Of a stretch of 64,000 nucleotides of DNA, positions 1 to 10,221 are shown in pieces. Source of the DNA: Pinus tabuliformis (lineage: Eukaryota > Streptophyta > Pinopsida > Pinales > Pinaceae); the NCBI GenBank assembly GCA_031772625.1, contig CM062818.1, positions 1,680,942,167 to 1,681,006,166 of the forward strand. The letters run 5' to 3'. A model generated the notes under the pieces. It was not told the DNA's origin, did not search any database, and worked only from the letters and a program-made list of their open reading frames with translations. Made by a program: the position numbers and the translations under genes. Within the stretch, counting starts at the first letter, position 1. The number at the start of each line of letters is the position of its first letter.

Positions 1-1558
1 TATCTTGGACCATCTTGTCCACATTGCTCTGTATCTTCAGTTTTTCATTTTCTTGTTTGATGTGGCGATTTAGTACCTCCAGTTCAAATATTTCCTGCTT
101 CAGTGATTGGACTTGCTGCTCCAAAGGTTGAGCAGTGCTGGGACCAGCAACTGCTTGTTCTAGCGTCTCCAGGTAATTATAAACTTTCTGCTGATCAGGG
201 TCAACCTCAGGTGACTTCTTTGGACTGGGTTCATACTGAAATTCAGATCCATGTTCATATTCAGGTTCATGCTCAAAAGGACTTTCCTCACGTGGAGGAC
301 TGGTCTCAACATACTCAGCGTGTGAAGGGCTTTTCTCAAAGTTAGGACTTGTAGCACCTTTTTGAGGTGTGCTCAAGTCAATAAAGAATGACTTTTTACC
401 CTTTGTGGCCCCTACTTTTCTTTGTAACCTGTTGCTCCTTCTCACGGTGGTGGTACTCTGTTTTTCTTTTTGTGCCTTTTGTTTTTGTTTTTCCACCTTC
501 TTGGAAAGGGCAGTTTCATGGAGTTTGGCCATTCTTTGTGCTAAGGGCTGAGTATCTTCTTCACTAGAGTTCTCAGGAGTAGCGTAAGTTTCTTGAGCTA
601 CAGCTTTGCCTTTATCTTTCTTTTGTTTCATCCTACTCTCTTTTCTCTTTTGAGCAACTTCTTGGGCAAGTTCTGAAAGGGTTTCTATGATGATTCCTTG
701 AGCTATTTGATCAGTGTCCACAGCAGGCTCAGGATCAATTTCATGTTCAGAATGATGTACATCAGTTTCTTCTTCAATCTGTTCTTGGACAGTTTCCTCT
801 TCAATCTGTTCTTGGACAGTTTCCTCTTGGACAACAGTTTCAGGGGTAGCCTCTTTTCTTTTTCTTCTACTCTTTCTAGGCACAGAGGTTTCTCCTGCTT
901 CTTCAAAATGGTTTCTCACAAGAAATCTCTCCCAGGTATCTTTCTTTGCTTTCAACTGTTCCTTAACTAGCATCTTAACAAGACCATGATGATACAGATG
1001 TGATTCAATGTTTCTTGGGTTCCTTTGGACAATTGAACACATTTTTCTAAGACTTGAGAGTAGAAAATATGGAAGGTTAATATCATCTCCTAAGAAATGC
1101 ATCATGACTTTGGCATGGTAAACATATAAAACTCCAAACCTTCCCTCACAAGTAAAGAATTTTTGCACTAATAAAAGTAAAGTTTTCCATTCTTCCTTGA
1201 CATAAGTAACAGGAATCCCTTTTGTAAAAATGCTGGTATCCATACCTGGATTCTTTAAGATTTGCTTCCACTGTTGGTCTTGTACTGATCGGTTTTTAAA
1301 CCATCTTTCTCCAGTTTGTGGGAGTGAAGTGGCCTGTGCTATACTGCTCTCGGTAACTGTAAACTTCAGGTCCCCTATCTCCACTTGATTGTCTTTGTCT
1401 CTGAAGGAACGTGCAAAGGCCTTCGTAACCTCTTTGTGGTAACCTCTGAATTTCTGGATGCATTGGAGCCAGTTTGCTTTCTGCAAAGCTTCTTTAACTT
1501 GAGGATATCCCTCCAGAAATTTTGAACCCTTGGGTTCTACTCTTAAGAGTTTACCCAT
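1..1558 (-). CDS. Accessory ORF of element E1, C-terminus beyond window
   Basis: An uninterrupted frame of at least 519 codons starts at ATG 1558 (MGKLLRVEPKGSKF); an in-frame TAG lies a few codons upstream, so this start is well placed. Residues 1 to about 220 look globular, with aromatic-rich helices (for example RFGVLYVYHAKVMMHF). A basic cluster (RKSRRKRK) follows at about residue 225, then acidic tandem repeats (EETVQEQIE twice), a Lys/Gln-rich part, and a predicted coiled coil near the window edge (KQENEKLKIQ). It lies on the same strand as pol, about 1.1 kb downstream, where Athila-type elements often carry an extra ORF. I see no signal peptide or membrane segment, so I do not call it envelope-like. 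The layout resembles the LTR-resident protein of element G. Function unknown. Confidence 0.75.
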   Translation of the reverse strand, partial: MGKLLRVEPKGSKFLEGYPQVKEALQKANWLQCIQKFRGYHKEVTKAFARSFRDKDNQVEIGDLKFTVTESSIAQATSLPQTGERWFKNRSVQDQQWKQILKNPGMDTSIFTKGIPVTYVKEEWKTLLLLVQKFFTCEGRFGVLYVYHAKVMMHFLGDDINLPYFLLSSLRKMCSIVQRNPRNIESHLYHHGLVKMLVKEQLKAKKDTWERFLVRNHFEEAGETSVPRKSRRKRKEATPETVVQEETVQEQIEEETVQEQIEEETDVHHSEHEIDPEPAVDTDQIAQGIIIETLSELAQEVAQKRKESRMKQKKDKGKAVAQETYATPENSSEEDTQPLAQRMAKLHETALSKKVEKQKQKAQKEKQSTTTVRRSNRLQRKVGATKGKKSFFIDLSTPQKGATSPNFEKSPSHAEYVETSPPREESPFEHEPEYEHGSEFQYEPSPKKSPEVDPDQQKVYNYLETLEQAVAGPSTAQPLEQQVQSLKQEIFELEVLNRHIKQENEKLKIQSNVDKMVQD

Positions 1559-2658
1559 TGGCTCTACGGCTCTGTTCTAAGACTTTTGGAAAAAAAAAAG
1601 GTTACACGGCTTCAACAGTGGCCCTAACACAGTAAATTTACGGTTCTACTGTAACAGCCGTAACACTGATAATCAGAATTAGCAGAGAGGAGGACGTAAA
1701 ACAGAGTATGGCTAAGGTAGCAGCGTAGTGAGCACAGCGGAATAAGGGAACTGTGGAAATGAAACAACGTGAATGGAGTGATACGAGCGTAGGAGGGTTA
1801 TGAAATGATGGGTAGAAACGGTTAGGTCCTTAGGTTTCGGTCATGGGTTTACACTTGGCTGCGGGAATTATGACACAGAGAGACGTAGTACAGTAGTCTA
1901 CGTCACTTAGGTATGAAAATCTTAATGGAAGAGCAGCCGCAATCGAGTTTCAAAATCGTGATGAACATGACCGATAAGTGTGGGGGATACGTGGATCTTT
2001 GGTCGTATGATGGGAAAAACTGGTAATCATTACATTAAATGGCAAGAAACATAACCCGGGAAACTTTGCAAAATGAGATAACCGTAAGTTTAAGATTTAG
2101 ATCATACCTCAGATCCGCGCTTGGATTGCCTTTGATTATTTTCCACTAACCCTTCATTGTGTTATTGTTGTTGCATGACCCTTTTCCACTTATTGTTGAT
2201 GACTTCTGAACTGTAAATTTCTTTTCAAACAGACTATGTTTTTTATGCAGGTGCAGAGAGCTGCGGAATCGTTAGATGGCTGCAGAATCTCCAGATGGCT
2301 GCGGAATCTGCAGTGGTACCCTCCGGCTGCACAAAATAACTTTAGTTGTCTAAAAAAAATGACTTTATTGATGGAATGAAATGTAATGAATGGATTAATG
2401 AATGGATGGATGGATGGAAAGAAATGAGGTGAGGTGAGAGTGATTAAATGAATGAGGTGGTGAATGAGGTGGATGAAATGGCGAAATGAGATGGAAGAGA
2501 GAGAGATTTTTTTTTTTTTTTGGAAAACATGAGGTGTCAGGTGACCCTGATTTTCACCTAAGGTTTTCTGCATGAGACTGCCAATCAGAGATTGGTTTTC
2601 AGGCTCATACATTTATTTTTTCCTTTTTTTTTTTTTTTTTTTTTTCAAAAACCAAAGA
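1559..2658 (-). other. Non-coding region between E1 pol and the accessory ORF; possible 3' LTR start
   Basis: No credible reading frame. In element sense pol is followed by an A-rich purine run (2619-2645), a possible polypurine tract, then ATGG/ATGA-rich simple sequence (2380-2470) and three copies of a 19-bp motif (2259-2315). Both the 19-bp motif and an ATGAGG-rich patch about 105 bp away recur at the same spacing at the outer end of the 5' LTR (10222-10292 and 10394-10427). The first part of this stretch may therefore be a diverged or rearranged 3' LTR start. The remainder (1559-2250) does not visibly match the 5' LTR. Confidence 0.45.
2259..2315. repeat. 19-bp minisatellite, about 3 copies (3' side of E1)
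   Basis: Three 19-bp units start at 2259, 2278 and 2297 with consensus close to GGCTGCGGAATCnnnAGAT. The same unit with the same period occurs at 10222-10292. Confidence 0.8.
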
Positions 2659-5600
2659 TTAGGCTGATGGAGGAAAAGAATCCTTCTCCACCAACCTGAT
2701 TGCAGAATCTTCTTTAAACAATTTGACAAACTCTTCTTTTGAGAATGGCTTTTGGTAGATTTTCAAGCGATGGCCATTCACAATAAGAGGAGTATGAAAT
2801 TCATCAATAGTTTTCACTCGAACTGCTCCATTGCTAAAGACTTCATCAATCTCATATGGCCCAAGCCAATGAGTTTGAAACTTTCCTTTGAAGTCTTTGA
2901 ACTTTGAATCAAACAATAGAGCCCAATCTCCTTTCTGAAACTTTCTTTCTTTGATATGACGATCATGCCATTTAGATCTTTGGTGCTGAACTAGATCGGT
3001 CCTTAGAATTGCATCTTGTCTTATTTCATCTAGCTCATTTAGCTGGTCCATTCTGTGTCTTTGAGCTTCTGAGAGGCTCATTCCCAATTGGACTGCCATC
3101 TTGAAGGTCTTGATTTGGAACTCAATGGGGAGCAGGACTTCCTTCCCATAAACAAGTTCATAGGGAGAATGTCCTGTTGTATTCTTCCATGTAGTCCTAT
3201 AGGCCCATAAGGCTTCAGGGAGCCTTTCCGCCCAATCTCTTCTATGAAGATGAACAGTCTTGGTGATAATGCCTTCAAGAACTTTATTGGTAGATTCCAC
3301 TTGGCCATTGGATTGTGGATGGTAGGGAGTGGATGTTCTGTGCTTGATCTTATATTCCTCCATCAGCTTCTCCATCAATTTAGATGTAAACTGGCTGCCC
3401 TGATCTGTCACAATTTCCCTTGGGACACCAAAACGAGTGAAAATATCCTCAAAAAGAAATTGAACAACTGAATTTTCAGTGGCAGAAGGCAATGCTTTTG
3501 CTTCTACCCACTTAGTAACATAATCAGTACAAACCAGTATATACTTCTTTTGTTTTGATGGTGGATTAATTGGTCCAACGAAATCTAGAGCCCATTTCTC
3601 AAAGGGTTCGATGCATACTTGAGGCTGTAGAGGCATTTCATTCGAAGGAGTTGGTTTCCCAACTCTTTGGCAGCTGTCACACCTTCTAACATACTGCTTT
3701 GCATCTTTAAAGAGAGAAGGCCAATAATATCCTAGAGAAAGGATTTTATAGACTGTCCTCTTGTCAGCAAAGTGCCCGCCGCATGGTTCATCATGACATG
3801 CCTTAAGGATGTCAGGCATTTCATCTTCCCGAACACACCTTTTGATTATACAATCTGGCCCTGTTTTGAACAATTCATTAGAAATCCAAGAATAATGTGC
3901 ACTCTCCTGAATGATTTTCCTTTTCTCATTAGGAAATAAGTGTAGAGGAAGCTTCCCTGTAAAAAGATAATTAGCCATATCTGCATACCAAGGTGTCTTG
4001 GTAGTCACTGCAAACAAGTATTCATCTGGAAACTTATCTTCTACTGGAGAATCTTCATTAGTGTTTTGGATTCTAGACAAGAAATCAGCTACTGTGTTTT
4101 GTTTTCCAGGTCTATCTAACACAGTAATGTTGAATTCTTGTAAAAGTAAAAGCCATCTTGTAACTCTACCATTAGTGACAGGTTTGTTCATTAAATATCT
4201 TATGGCAGAGTGATCAGTATGGACAAAGGTTTCATAGTCGGTTATGTAGTGTCTAAACTTGTTGATTGCATGTACCACAGCTAAGAACTCTTTTTCTGTA
4301 ACAGTATAATTTAACTCAGTGGGATTCAAATTCTTACTTGTGTAATAAATGGCATAAGGGATCAAATCCTTTTGTCCCAAAACAGCTCCTAGAGCTGTAT
4401 CTGAAGCATCAGTAGAAATGTGGAAAGGGAGTTTCCAATTTGGCCCCCTTAAGATGGATGCTTCAGATATTCTAGTCTTTAAAGCTTCAAAGGCAGATTG
4501 ACACTCAGGATCCCATTTGAACTCACAATCCTTGGTAAGCAATTTGAAAAGAGGGGATGCTATCTTAGTGAAGTTTTCAATAAATCTTCTGTAATACCCA
4601 GTAAACCCAAGAAAACTCCTAACATCCTTCTGGCAATTTGGAACAGGTAACTTAGAGATGACTTCAACTTTGGATCTATCAACCTTAATCCCATCTCCTG
4701 AAATATGATGTCCTAAAACAATCCCTTCAGTAAACATCATAAAACACTTTTCATGACTTAAAGAAAGATTTGTTTCCTTACATCTTACCAGTACTTTTTC
4801 CAAATTTTCTAAAGCTTCTTCAAATGTATTACCATAAACTGTGAAATCGTCCATGTATACCTCTACACAATCATGAATCAGATCTGAAAATATTTCTAGT
4901 ACAACCCTTTGAAATGTAGCGGGTGCATTGCACAATCCAAAAGGGAGTACTCGGTAGGAAAAAGTTCCCCAAGGACAAGTAAATGTGGTTTTGTCTTGAT
5001 CTTCAGGTGCTACCTGAATTTGATTATACCCACTAAAACCATCCAAGAATGAGAAATACTTTTTACCTGCTAAAGTGTCTAGTACCTGATCAATAAAAGG
5101 TAGAGGGAAATGATCCTTTAAGGTTGCCTTGTTCAATTCTCGATAATCAATGAAAACTCTCCATTTACCATTCTTTTTGGGCACTATAACCAAGGGAGAA
5201 ACCCATTGGCTATCTGAAATGGGGTAAATGAAGTTTACCTTGAGCAATTTCTGGAGTTCTTCTTTCACGATTTCCCTAAGGTTTGGATTCATCCTTCTTT
5301 GTGGTTGCCTAATAGGTCTGCTGTTTTCTTCAATGTAGATGTGATGAATACAAGTCTTAGGATCGATTCCTTTCATGTCAGTGTATTCCCATGCAAAGGC
5401 AGTGGAATGTTTTTGCAACAGTTTAGTTAATTCTTCTTGTTGTGGTCTTCCCAAGTTTTTGTTAATGTTCAATGTTTTTCCTGGAAGGATTTCAACTGTA
5501 GAACTACCAAACTCTTCCATTGAGAAGAGAGACATCTGTCTAGAGGAGAGATATTCAATGTCTGCATCTAACTGAAACTGTGTAGAGTTATATTCTGAAG

Positions 5601-6261
5601 GTATTTCAAAATTTTCTAATGTATTTAGAATTTGACTATCCTCACTAATCTCAGAGATGGTTAGAACAGGTTGAATAGTATCTTCATCCTCTACCCATTC
5701 ATCTTCTCCTATTTCTGTTATAGCTTTTGCTGGGGGATACAAGTTGAATTTCTTGGTGGAATTACCATCTGATATATACATGTCCCCAGACCTACAACTT
5801 ATGAAAGCATCAGCTGTGGCCAGCCAAGGTCTTCCTAAGATAAGAGGATGTCCTCCTAGATTGTTCTTGGGAGTTAAAATCATAAAATCAACTGGATATT
5901 CCCAAGAATCTAGAGAGACTGGAATATCTTCCAATACACCATCAGGTTTAATGATTGATCTATCTGCAAGCTGCAGCAAGGTAGGTGTAAAGAGAAGGTT
6001 AGGAAGCTTTAACTGATCAATGGTCTGTCTACTCATGATGTTGATCGCGGCTCCTAAGTCAATCAAAGTATTTGGGATTTCAACCCCATTAATATGAGTT
6101 TTGACAATAGGGCTACCGGGATCTACATATTTTTGCATGGTAATCTTACCCATCATTATGTCTGCAATTTTTCCAACTAGATGTATCCTTTTAGTATCTC
6201 TGGTTCTTTTTCCTGTTTTCTTCAAACTCAACTCCTTTATTGTCTTCGCTAGAATGGGAAT
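2659..6261 (-). CDS. pol: Pol polyprotein of E1: protease, RT, RNase H, integrase
   Basis: About 1,200 codons follow the gag stop in the same frame. Numbering from the TTG at 6231: protease with LIDLGA (Asp58); RT with FIDYRELN near 361 and YMDD at 459-462; RNase H with STDAS (Asp608), a Glu in TEKEF near 648 and HTDHS (Asp673); integrase zinc finger His813/His820/Cys851/Cys854; integrase core Asp883 (ALDFVG), Asp943 (VTDQGS) and Glu979 (GQVES). All these catalytic residues are present. There is no good AUG near the start, so translation probably depends on passing the gag stop. Pol would copy element RNA into DNA and insert it; the DLGA protease is an Athila-lineage feature. No internal stop or frameshift is visible. 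Confidence 0.93.
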   Translation of the reverse strand: MPILAKTIKELSLKKTGKRTRDTKRIHLVGKIADIMMGKITMQKYVDPGSPIVKTHINGVEIPNTLIDLGAAINIMSRQTIDQLKLPNLLFTPTLLQLADRSIIKPDGVLEDIPVSLDSWEYPVDFMILTPKNNLGGHPLILGRPWLATADAFISCRSGDMYISDGNSTKKFNLYPPAKAITEIGEDEWVEDEDTIQPVLTISEISEDSQILNTLENFEIPSEYNSTQFQLDADIEYLSSRQMSLFSMEEFGSSTVEILPGKTLNINKNLGRPQQEELTKLLQKHSTAFAWEYTDMKGIDPKTCIHHIYIEENSRPIRQPQRRMNPNLREIVKEELQKLLKVNFIYPISDSQWVSPLVIVPKKNGKWRVFIDYRELNKATLKDHFPLPFIDQVLDTLAGKKYFSFLDGFSGYNQIQVAPEDQDKTTFTCPWGTFSYRVLPFGLCNAPATFQRVVLEIFSDLIHDCVEVYMDDFTVYGNTFEEALENLEKVLVRCKETNLSLSHEKCFMMFTEGIVLGHHISGDGIKVDRSKVEVISKLPVPNCQKDVRSFLGFTGYYRRFIENFTKIASPLFKLLTKDCEFKWDPECQSAFEALKTRISEASILRGPNWKLPFHISTDASDTALGAVLGQKDLIPYAIYYTSKNLNPTELNYTVTEKEFLAVVHAINKFRHYITDYETFVHTDHSAIRYLMNKPVTNGRVTRWLLLLQEFNITVLDRPGKQNTVADFLSRIQNTNEDSPVEDKFPDEYLFAVTTKTPWYADMANYLFTGKLPLHLFPNEKRKIIQESAHYSWISNELFKTGPDCIIKRCVREDEMPDILKACHDEPCGGHFADKRTVYKILSLGYYWPSLFKDAKQYVRRCDSCQRVGKPTPSNEMPLQPQVCIEPFEKWALDFVGPINPPSKQKKYILVCTDYVTKWVEAKALPSATENSVVQFLFEDIFTRFGVPREIVTDQGSQFTSKLMEKLMEEYKIKHRTSTPYHPQSNGQVESTNKVLEGIITKTVHLHRRDWAERLPEALWAYRTTWKNTTGHSPYELVYGKEVLLPIEFQIKTFKMAVQLGMSLSEAQRHRMDQLNELDEIRQDAILRTDLVQHQRSKWHDRHIKERKFQKGDWALLFDSKFKDFKGKFQTHWLGPYEIDEVFSNGAVRVKTIDEFHTPLIVNGHRLKIYQKPFSKEEFVKLFKEDSAIRLVEKDSFPPSA

Positions 6262-8391
6262 TTATTTAATGGCTTGTAACAAGGGGATCTTGATACAGAC
6301 ATTCTTCAATTCATCTAGGAAACTATAGTCAGGCACCCATATCTTCTTTTCCACTCCTTTGTCAATTTGCAATCTTTCAGGAAAAGGAGGTGTAGCTACA
6401 GGTGTAGGTTGCTCAACTATGGGAGTTGTAGAGGTTGATTCTTTTTCTTTTTCTTTTTGGATATTTTGGTTTTGAAGTGATACTTCAGAACCTTTATTGA
6501 CTTTGAGAGATTCTTCCTCAGAAATGCTTGGTTGTTGAACACTTGTAGAAGGTTGATCTAAGATTCTACCTGATCTGAGTTGTACTTCATTGAGAGGAAC
6601 AACCATATAGGTAGGGAATGGTTGACCTTCCATCATGTAAGCATTTTGAGGGTTCCTATTATTTGGATTTGGTAATGGCTGAGAGGGAAGTTGATTTGAT
6701 TTCTGCTGGGATTGAAGTGATAGTTGAGAATTTTGATTTTGTGGAGGAGGTTGTTGTTGTTGAGGGTATGGCAATGATAGTTGTTGACCTTGGTTTGGAA
6801 GTTGTGGAACTTGCTGATTCTGAAATGATGGAGGATATTGATAGAATTGAGCAAATCTCCCATAAGGATTTTTCATGCTTTGCATCCATGCTTGAAAAGC
6901 ATTTTGAGGTTGAGGCCAAGGTTGTTGCCAAGGATTCCAATTTGGTTGGGATTGAGAATTCATAGAGTTGTTAAACCCTTGATTCTGTTGTCCTTGCCAA
7001 GGTCTCCTTGCAATAAAACAGAGAGATTCAAGTGTATCTGGATCCTCTTGAAAGACTGCTTTGAGGCCAGGAATTGAAGGACAATCCTTGGTCTCATGAG
7101 TTTCTGAGCAAATTACACATGTTTCTACAACGGGTGCATCTAAGGGACATTCCCTTAAAGCATGTTTCTTTCTACACTTCGGGCAAAAGATAGCCAAAGC
7201 CTCAGCTTCTGATTTTTGTTTATTGTGAATCTTAAGGGTATCAAGTTGTTCACTAAGACTTCCTAAGATGTCAGTTTTAAATTCATCAAGCATACTGCCG
7301 ATTTCAGCCCTACTCACTGATCCTGTTGCAGATTTATTTTCCCTAAGGAGAGAAGGATCTCTAGGCCCTTTTTGAGTTTTTGATTTGCCCCTTGAGAGAT
7401 GGATACAGAGTTCTGCTATATCATTGAGTGAAAGTTGAGAAATATCCCCTTTCCCCATCATGTTTAAGATGTCTATCCATTCATCCCTAATGGCTTTTAA
7501 TAAGAGGGCTTTTAAGGTCTCTTCATCCAAGGTACTCATTTTTGCTCTTTTCAAGTTATATTGAAATCTTTCAAGTAAATCTTCTAAGCTCTCATCTTCT
7601 TTTTGTATCATTTTAAAAACCTCGTCCTTGTGATTAGTAGGCATACAATAGTCCAAATACCTATCCAAAAATGTCTGTTTCATTTCATCCCAAGTCCTAA
7701 TGGATTGAGTGAGTAACCCCATGAACCATTTCAAGGCTTGATCCTTCAGTGTTGAAGGGAACAACTTGAGTTTCTGAGAGTCATCCAGGTAGTCATAAGT
7801 TCGACATACCACTTCAAACTCAAATAAGAATGTTTCAGGGTCCTCAGTTCTTAACCCATGGAAGTTAGGGAGGACAGATGGTGATATGTTCTTCATAGTG
7901 GCTCGGGAATCCTCATTAACAATGGGAAACCCAAATGAATTATCCCCATCTCTATTTCCTCCTCCAAGGGGACCTCTTCCTCCATTATTGTTATTGTGGT
8001 TTCCTCCTCCTCCTCTACCTCTACCTCTACCCCTACCACCTCCTTCTTCCTCTGCCATGATGATTCTCCTAGGGATTTCAAAGTCTTCTGGTTCCTCTAC
8101 AAAAGGTGAATGAGAAGAGATTTCTCCTTCTTCTTCAGATGATTCCAATTCCTCAATTACAATTGGTCTTTCTGTAGGAGAAAGAGAAGAGTCTCTCCCT
8201 GGTTCAAACTCAATAGAAGGTGTAGGAGAGTCAACTCTTGGCTCTTGAATTCTAGGAATTCTAGGACTAGGAGTTTCGGTTGGAGATAAGGGGGGTGTCT
8301 CTTGTCTATCCCTTGAAGCAGATGGACTTGTAAAAATTGAACTTCGAGCTCTAGCTAAAAACCTTCCTCTAGAATCTCTAGCTCTATGCAT
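6262..8391 (-). CDS. gag: Gag capsid/nucleocapsid protein of E1
   Basis: 709 codons starting at ATG 8391, 240 nt after the primer-binding site. Residues 1-110 are Ser/Pro/Glu-rich and disordered, and 113-150 are Gly/Arg/Asn-rich. The conserved retrotransposon gag domain lies at about 165-330 (KLFPSTLKDQALKWF, then TWDEMKQTFLDRY). Two zinc knuckles follow, of unusual spacing C-x2-C-x3-H-x4-C (Cys403-Cys415 and Cys425-Cys437), one residue shorter than the classic CCHC. The C-terminal 250 residues are Gln/Pro/Asn-rich. Gag should form the virus-like particle that packages element RNA. The frame ends in UAA at 6264-6262, with pol continuing in the same frame immediately after. Confidence 0.92.
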   Translation of the reverse strand: MHRARDSRGRFLARARSSIFTSPSASRDRQETPPLSPTETPSPRIPRIQEPRVDSPTPSIEFEPGRDSSLSPTERPIVIEELESSEEEGEISSHSPFVEEPEDFEIPRRIIMAEEEGGGRGRGRGRGGGGNHNNNNGGRGPLGGGNRDGDNSFGFPIVNEDSRATMKNISPSVLPNFHGLRTEDPETFLFEFEVVCRTYDYLDDSQKLKLFPSTLKDQALKWFMGLLTQSIRTWDEMKQTFLDRYLDYCMPTNHKDEVFKMIQKEDESLEDLLERFQYNLKRAKMSTLDEETLKALLLKAIRDEWIDILNMMGKGDISQLSLNDIAELCIHLSRGKSKTQKGPRDPSLLRENKSATGSVSRAEIGSMLDEFKTDILGSLSEQLDTLKIHNKQKSEAEALAIFCPKCRKKHALRECPLDAPVVETCVICSETHETKDCPSIPGLKAVFQEDPDTLESLCFIARRPWQGQQNQGFNNSMNSQSQPNWNPWQQPWPQPQNAFQAWMQSMKNPYGRFAQFYQYPPSFQNQQVPQLPNQGQQLSLPYPQQQQPPPQNQNSQLSLQSQQKSNQLPSQPLPNPNNRNPQNAYMMEGQPFPTYMVVPLNEVQLRSGRILDQPSTSVQQPSISEEESLKVNKGSEVSLQNQNIQKEKEKESTSTTPIVEQPTPVATPPFPERLQIDKGVEKKIWVPDYSFLDELKNVCIKIPLLQAIK

Positions 8392-8630
8392 GTCATTTTT
8401 TATTATTTTTCTTCAAGTCAAGTTAATAGTTCTTTTTCTGATCTTCCAGTTCACTCTAGGTGTAAGAAGAGAGCATACTCAAGAAACTACCAAATCAATA
8501 ACTTTCTCTTTTCTGATCCTCCAGATCACCTTGCAGTGCAAGAGGAGAGCATACTTTGATAGGTTATCAACTTCTTTCCTTGAAATTTTTATGTTTTTTT
8601 TTTCTAAGAATATGGCTACTTAATTTCACT

Positions 8631-8648
8631 TCCCGGGCAACGGCGCCA
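8631..8648 (-). other. Primer-binding site of E1 (tRNA-Asp type)
   Basis: The minus strand reads TGGCGCCGTTGCCCGGGA, which matches the complement of plant tRNA-Asp(GUC) 3' ends at 17 of 18 positions, from my memory of that tRNA. It sits between the LTR end and gag, as required for minus-strand DNA priming. Confidence 0.85.
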
Positions 8649-9010
8649 AAAGGTTTAGTCAATTTAGTGTTCCTAAATTGATGTCATTAATTGTCAACCC
8701 GGGGCTCGTAAGCTGATGAAGTGAAGGTGTACTATATGTACTTAAGCAACCTTTTAGAGCTTTTTGTCGTTTGGGGTGTTGTTTGTGGTTAATTTATCTT
8801 CCTAAGATGGAGTGGTGACTTATAAACAGATGAGTGATGGTGTGTGTAAGGTGAATTCTAGATGAGTGAGGGTGTGTGATCAGTGGTTTCTAACTACTTG
8901 CTGAAAAGTAAAAGCTTGAAAGAAATAAATAACTTGAAATGACTTGAAAGAAAAGAACCACTTTCTAATGGCATTAGACACCATTCATGCTGCTGCAAAT
9001 AAAAGGTAAG

Positions 9011-9248
9011 AAAATCACTTAAAAGACCAATGATAAAGTTTATCTCTTCCTAACTCTCTGCCTCTAACACATAGTACTGTGTAAGACACGATTAGGAAGT
9101 AGCTAAAGATAAGTCTAAGAAATGATAAAAAATGAGAAAAATCTACTTTAAAGACTAGTTATAATGTTTTGCTCTTTCTAACTCTCTGCCTCTAACACAT
9201 AGTACTGTGTAAAGCACGATTAGAAAGTAGTTAAAGATTAGTCTAAAA
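9011..9248 (-). repeat. Direct repeat of a hairpin-forming unit in the E1 LTR
   Basis: Two units of about 110 bp (9011-9121 and 9137-9248; period about 126) are highly similar. Each holds an 8-bp inverted repeat enclosing a 5-bp one: outer arms 9046-9053/9092-9099 and 9174-9181/9220-9227; inner arms ACACA/TGTGT at 9067-9071/9078-9082 and 9195-9199/9206-9210. The outer arms differ between copies by a matched pair of changes that preserves pairing. Confidence 0.75.
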
Positions 9249-9828
9249 AGTACCCAAAGTCAGCTGCAAGTTATTAGTATTCTGATCTCTAAAAGATAGA
9301 CAATTTATAATAAAGAGACCATTCATATGTTAGCAGACAACTTTGAGAAATAAAACTAAAAATCAGCTATGAAAATAAAGTAAAGGCAGTAACTTTGAAT
9401 CTGTCAACTGAAACTACCACTAGATATAAAGCAAATACACAAACAAAAAACAATCCCGGGTTAAAAACCTGCAAAAGAACAATGTTGATCAGCTTAAAAT
9501 AAAGGCTGGAAATGAAATAACATGAAAGTAAATTAAGCTATACATGTTTCAAGAAAAGGAAATTCTGAATGAAAATAAGGAAATACTGAACATAAAATAC
9601 TATACAAGGCTAACATGAACAGGGGCCCTCCATTCATATAACCCAAAGAAGACTCAAGGTATTGAAAGCTTCAGAACAGCACTGCTTCTATTACTCCATG
9701 TGCAGAAAATTACAGTCAAGAGTGTTAGAACGGCACTAGTAAAACAGAGTTTTGAAAAGCACTAAAATGATAACGAGTTCATAAAACACAACAACTAAAA
9801 AGTAACCTTAAGCGTATGCAAACGCTAG

Positions 9829-9836
9829 TTTTTATA
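9829..9836 (-). promoter_or_regulatory. Candidate TATA box of the E1 5' LTR
   Basis: The minus strand reads TATAAAAA in the context GCCTATAAAAACTAGC. It would place U3 at about 10474-9836 and the transcript start near 9800. Confidence 0.5.
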
Positions 9837-10221
9837 GGCATCTGAAAGATGGCCTAATGCGTACAGCTAAAACTGAAAAATAAACTAACTGTCATGCGTA
9901 ATTAAGGTTCAATAACACGTCATAAGCCTGCGTGGATGAGCTGGAGGTTCTGGTCGTTATGGGCATTGAATCCAGAGTTGGATTATGTCCCCCACAGCCT
10001 GCGTAAGACGGAAAAATCACCGTTTGAACTGACGTGACCCAACAGCTTACGTATCACCGTTAAGCTGCCTTTGTTGACCGTTACTTGATCCTCGTTGACC
10101 GGAGGTACAGATGACGTGGATGGTTAAACAAATAGCACAGGAACCTCGAGCACCTTGATTCCTAAGTGCCCATGTGGCTCATTTGGCAAAATGACACGTG
10201 GAACCTTGAGATTAAAAAAAA

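Noticed and set aside
103..970. Plus-strand frames at the left edge
   Set aside because: Shadows of the minus-strand accessory ORF, which is open through the whole stretch.
1..1558. Envelope protein for the E1 accessory ORF
   Set aside because: Its position fits the env-like ORF of Athila elements, but no signal peptide or transmembrane segment is visible in the part available.
6618..6965. Plus- and minus-strand alternative frames inside E1 gag
   Set aside because: Antisense and out-of-frame readings of the Gln/Pro/Asn-rich gag tail.
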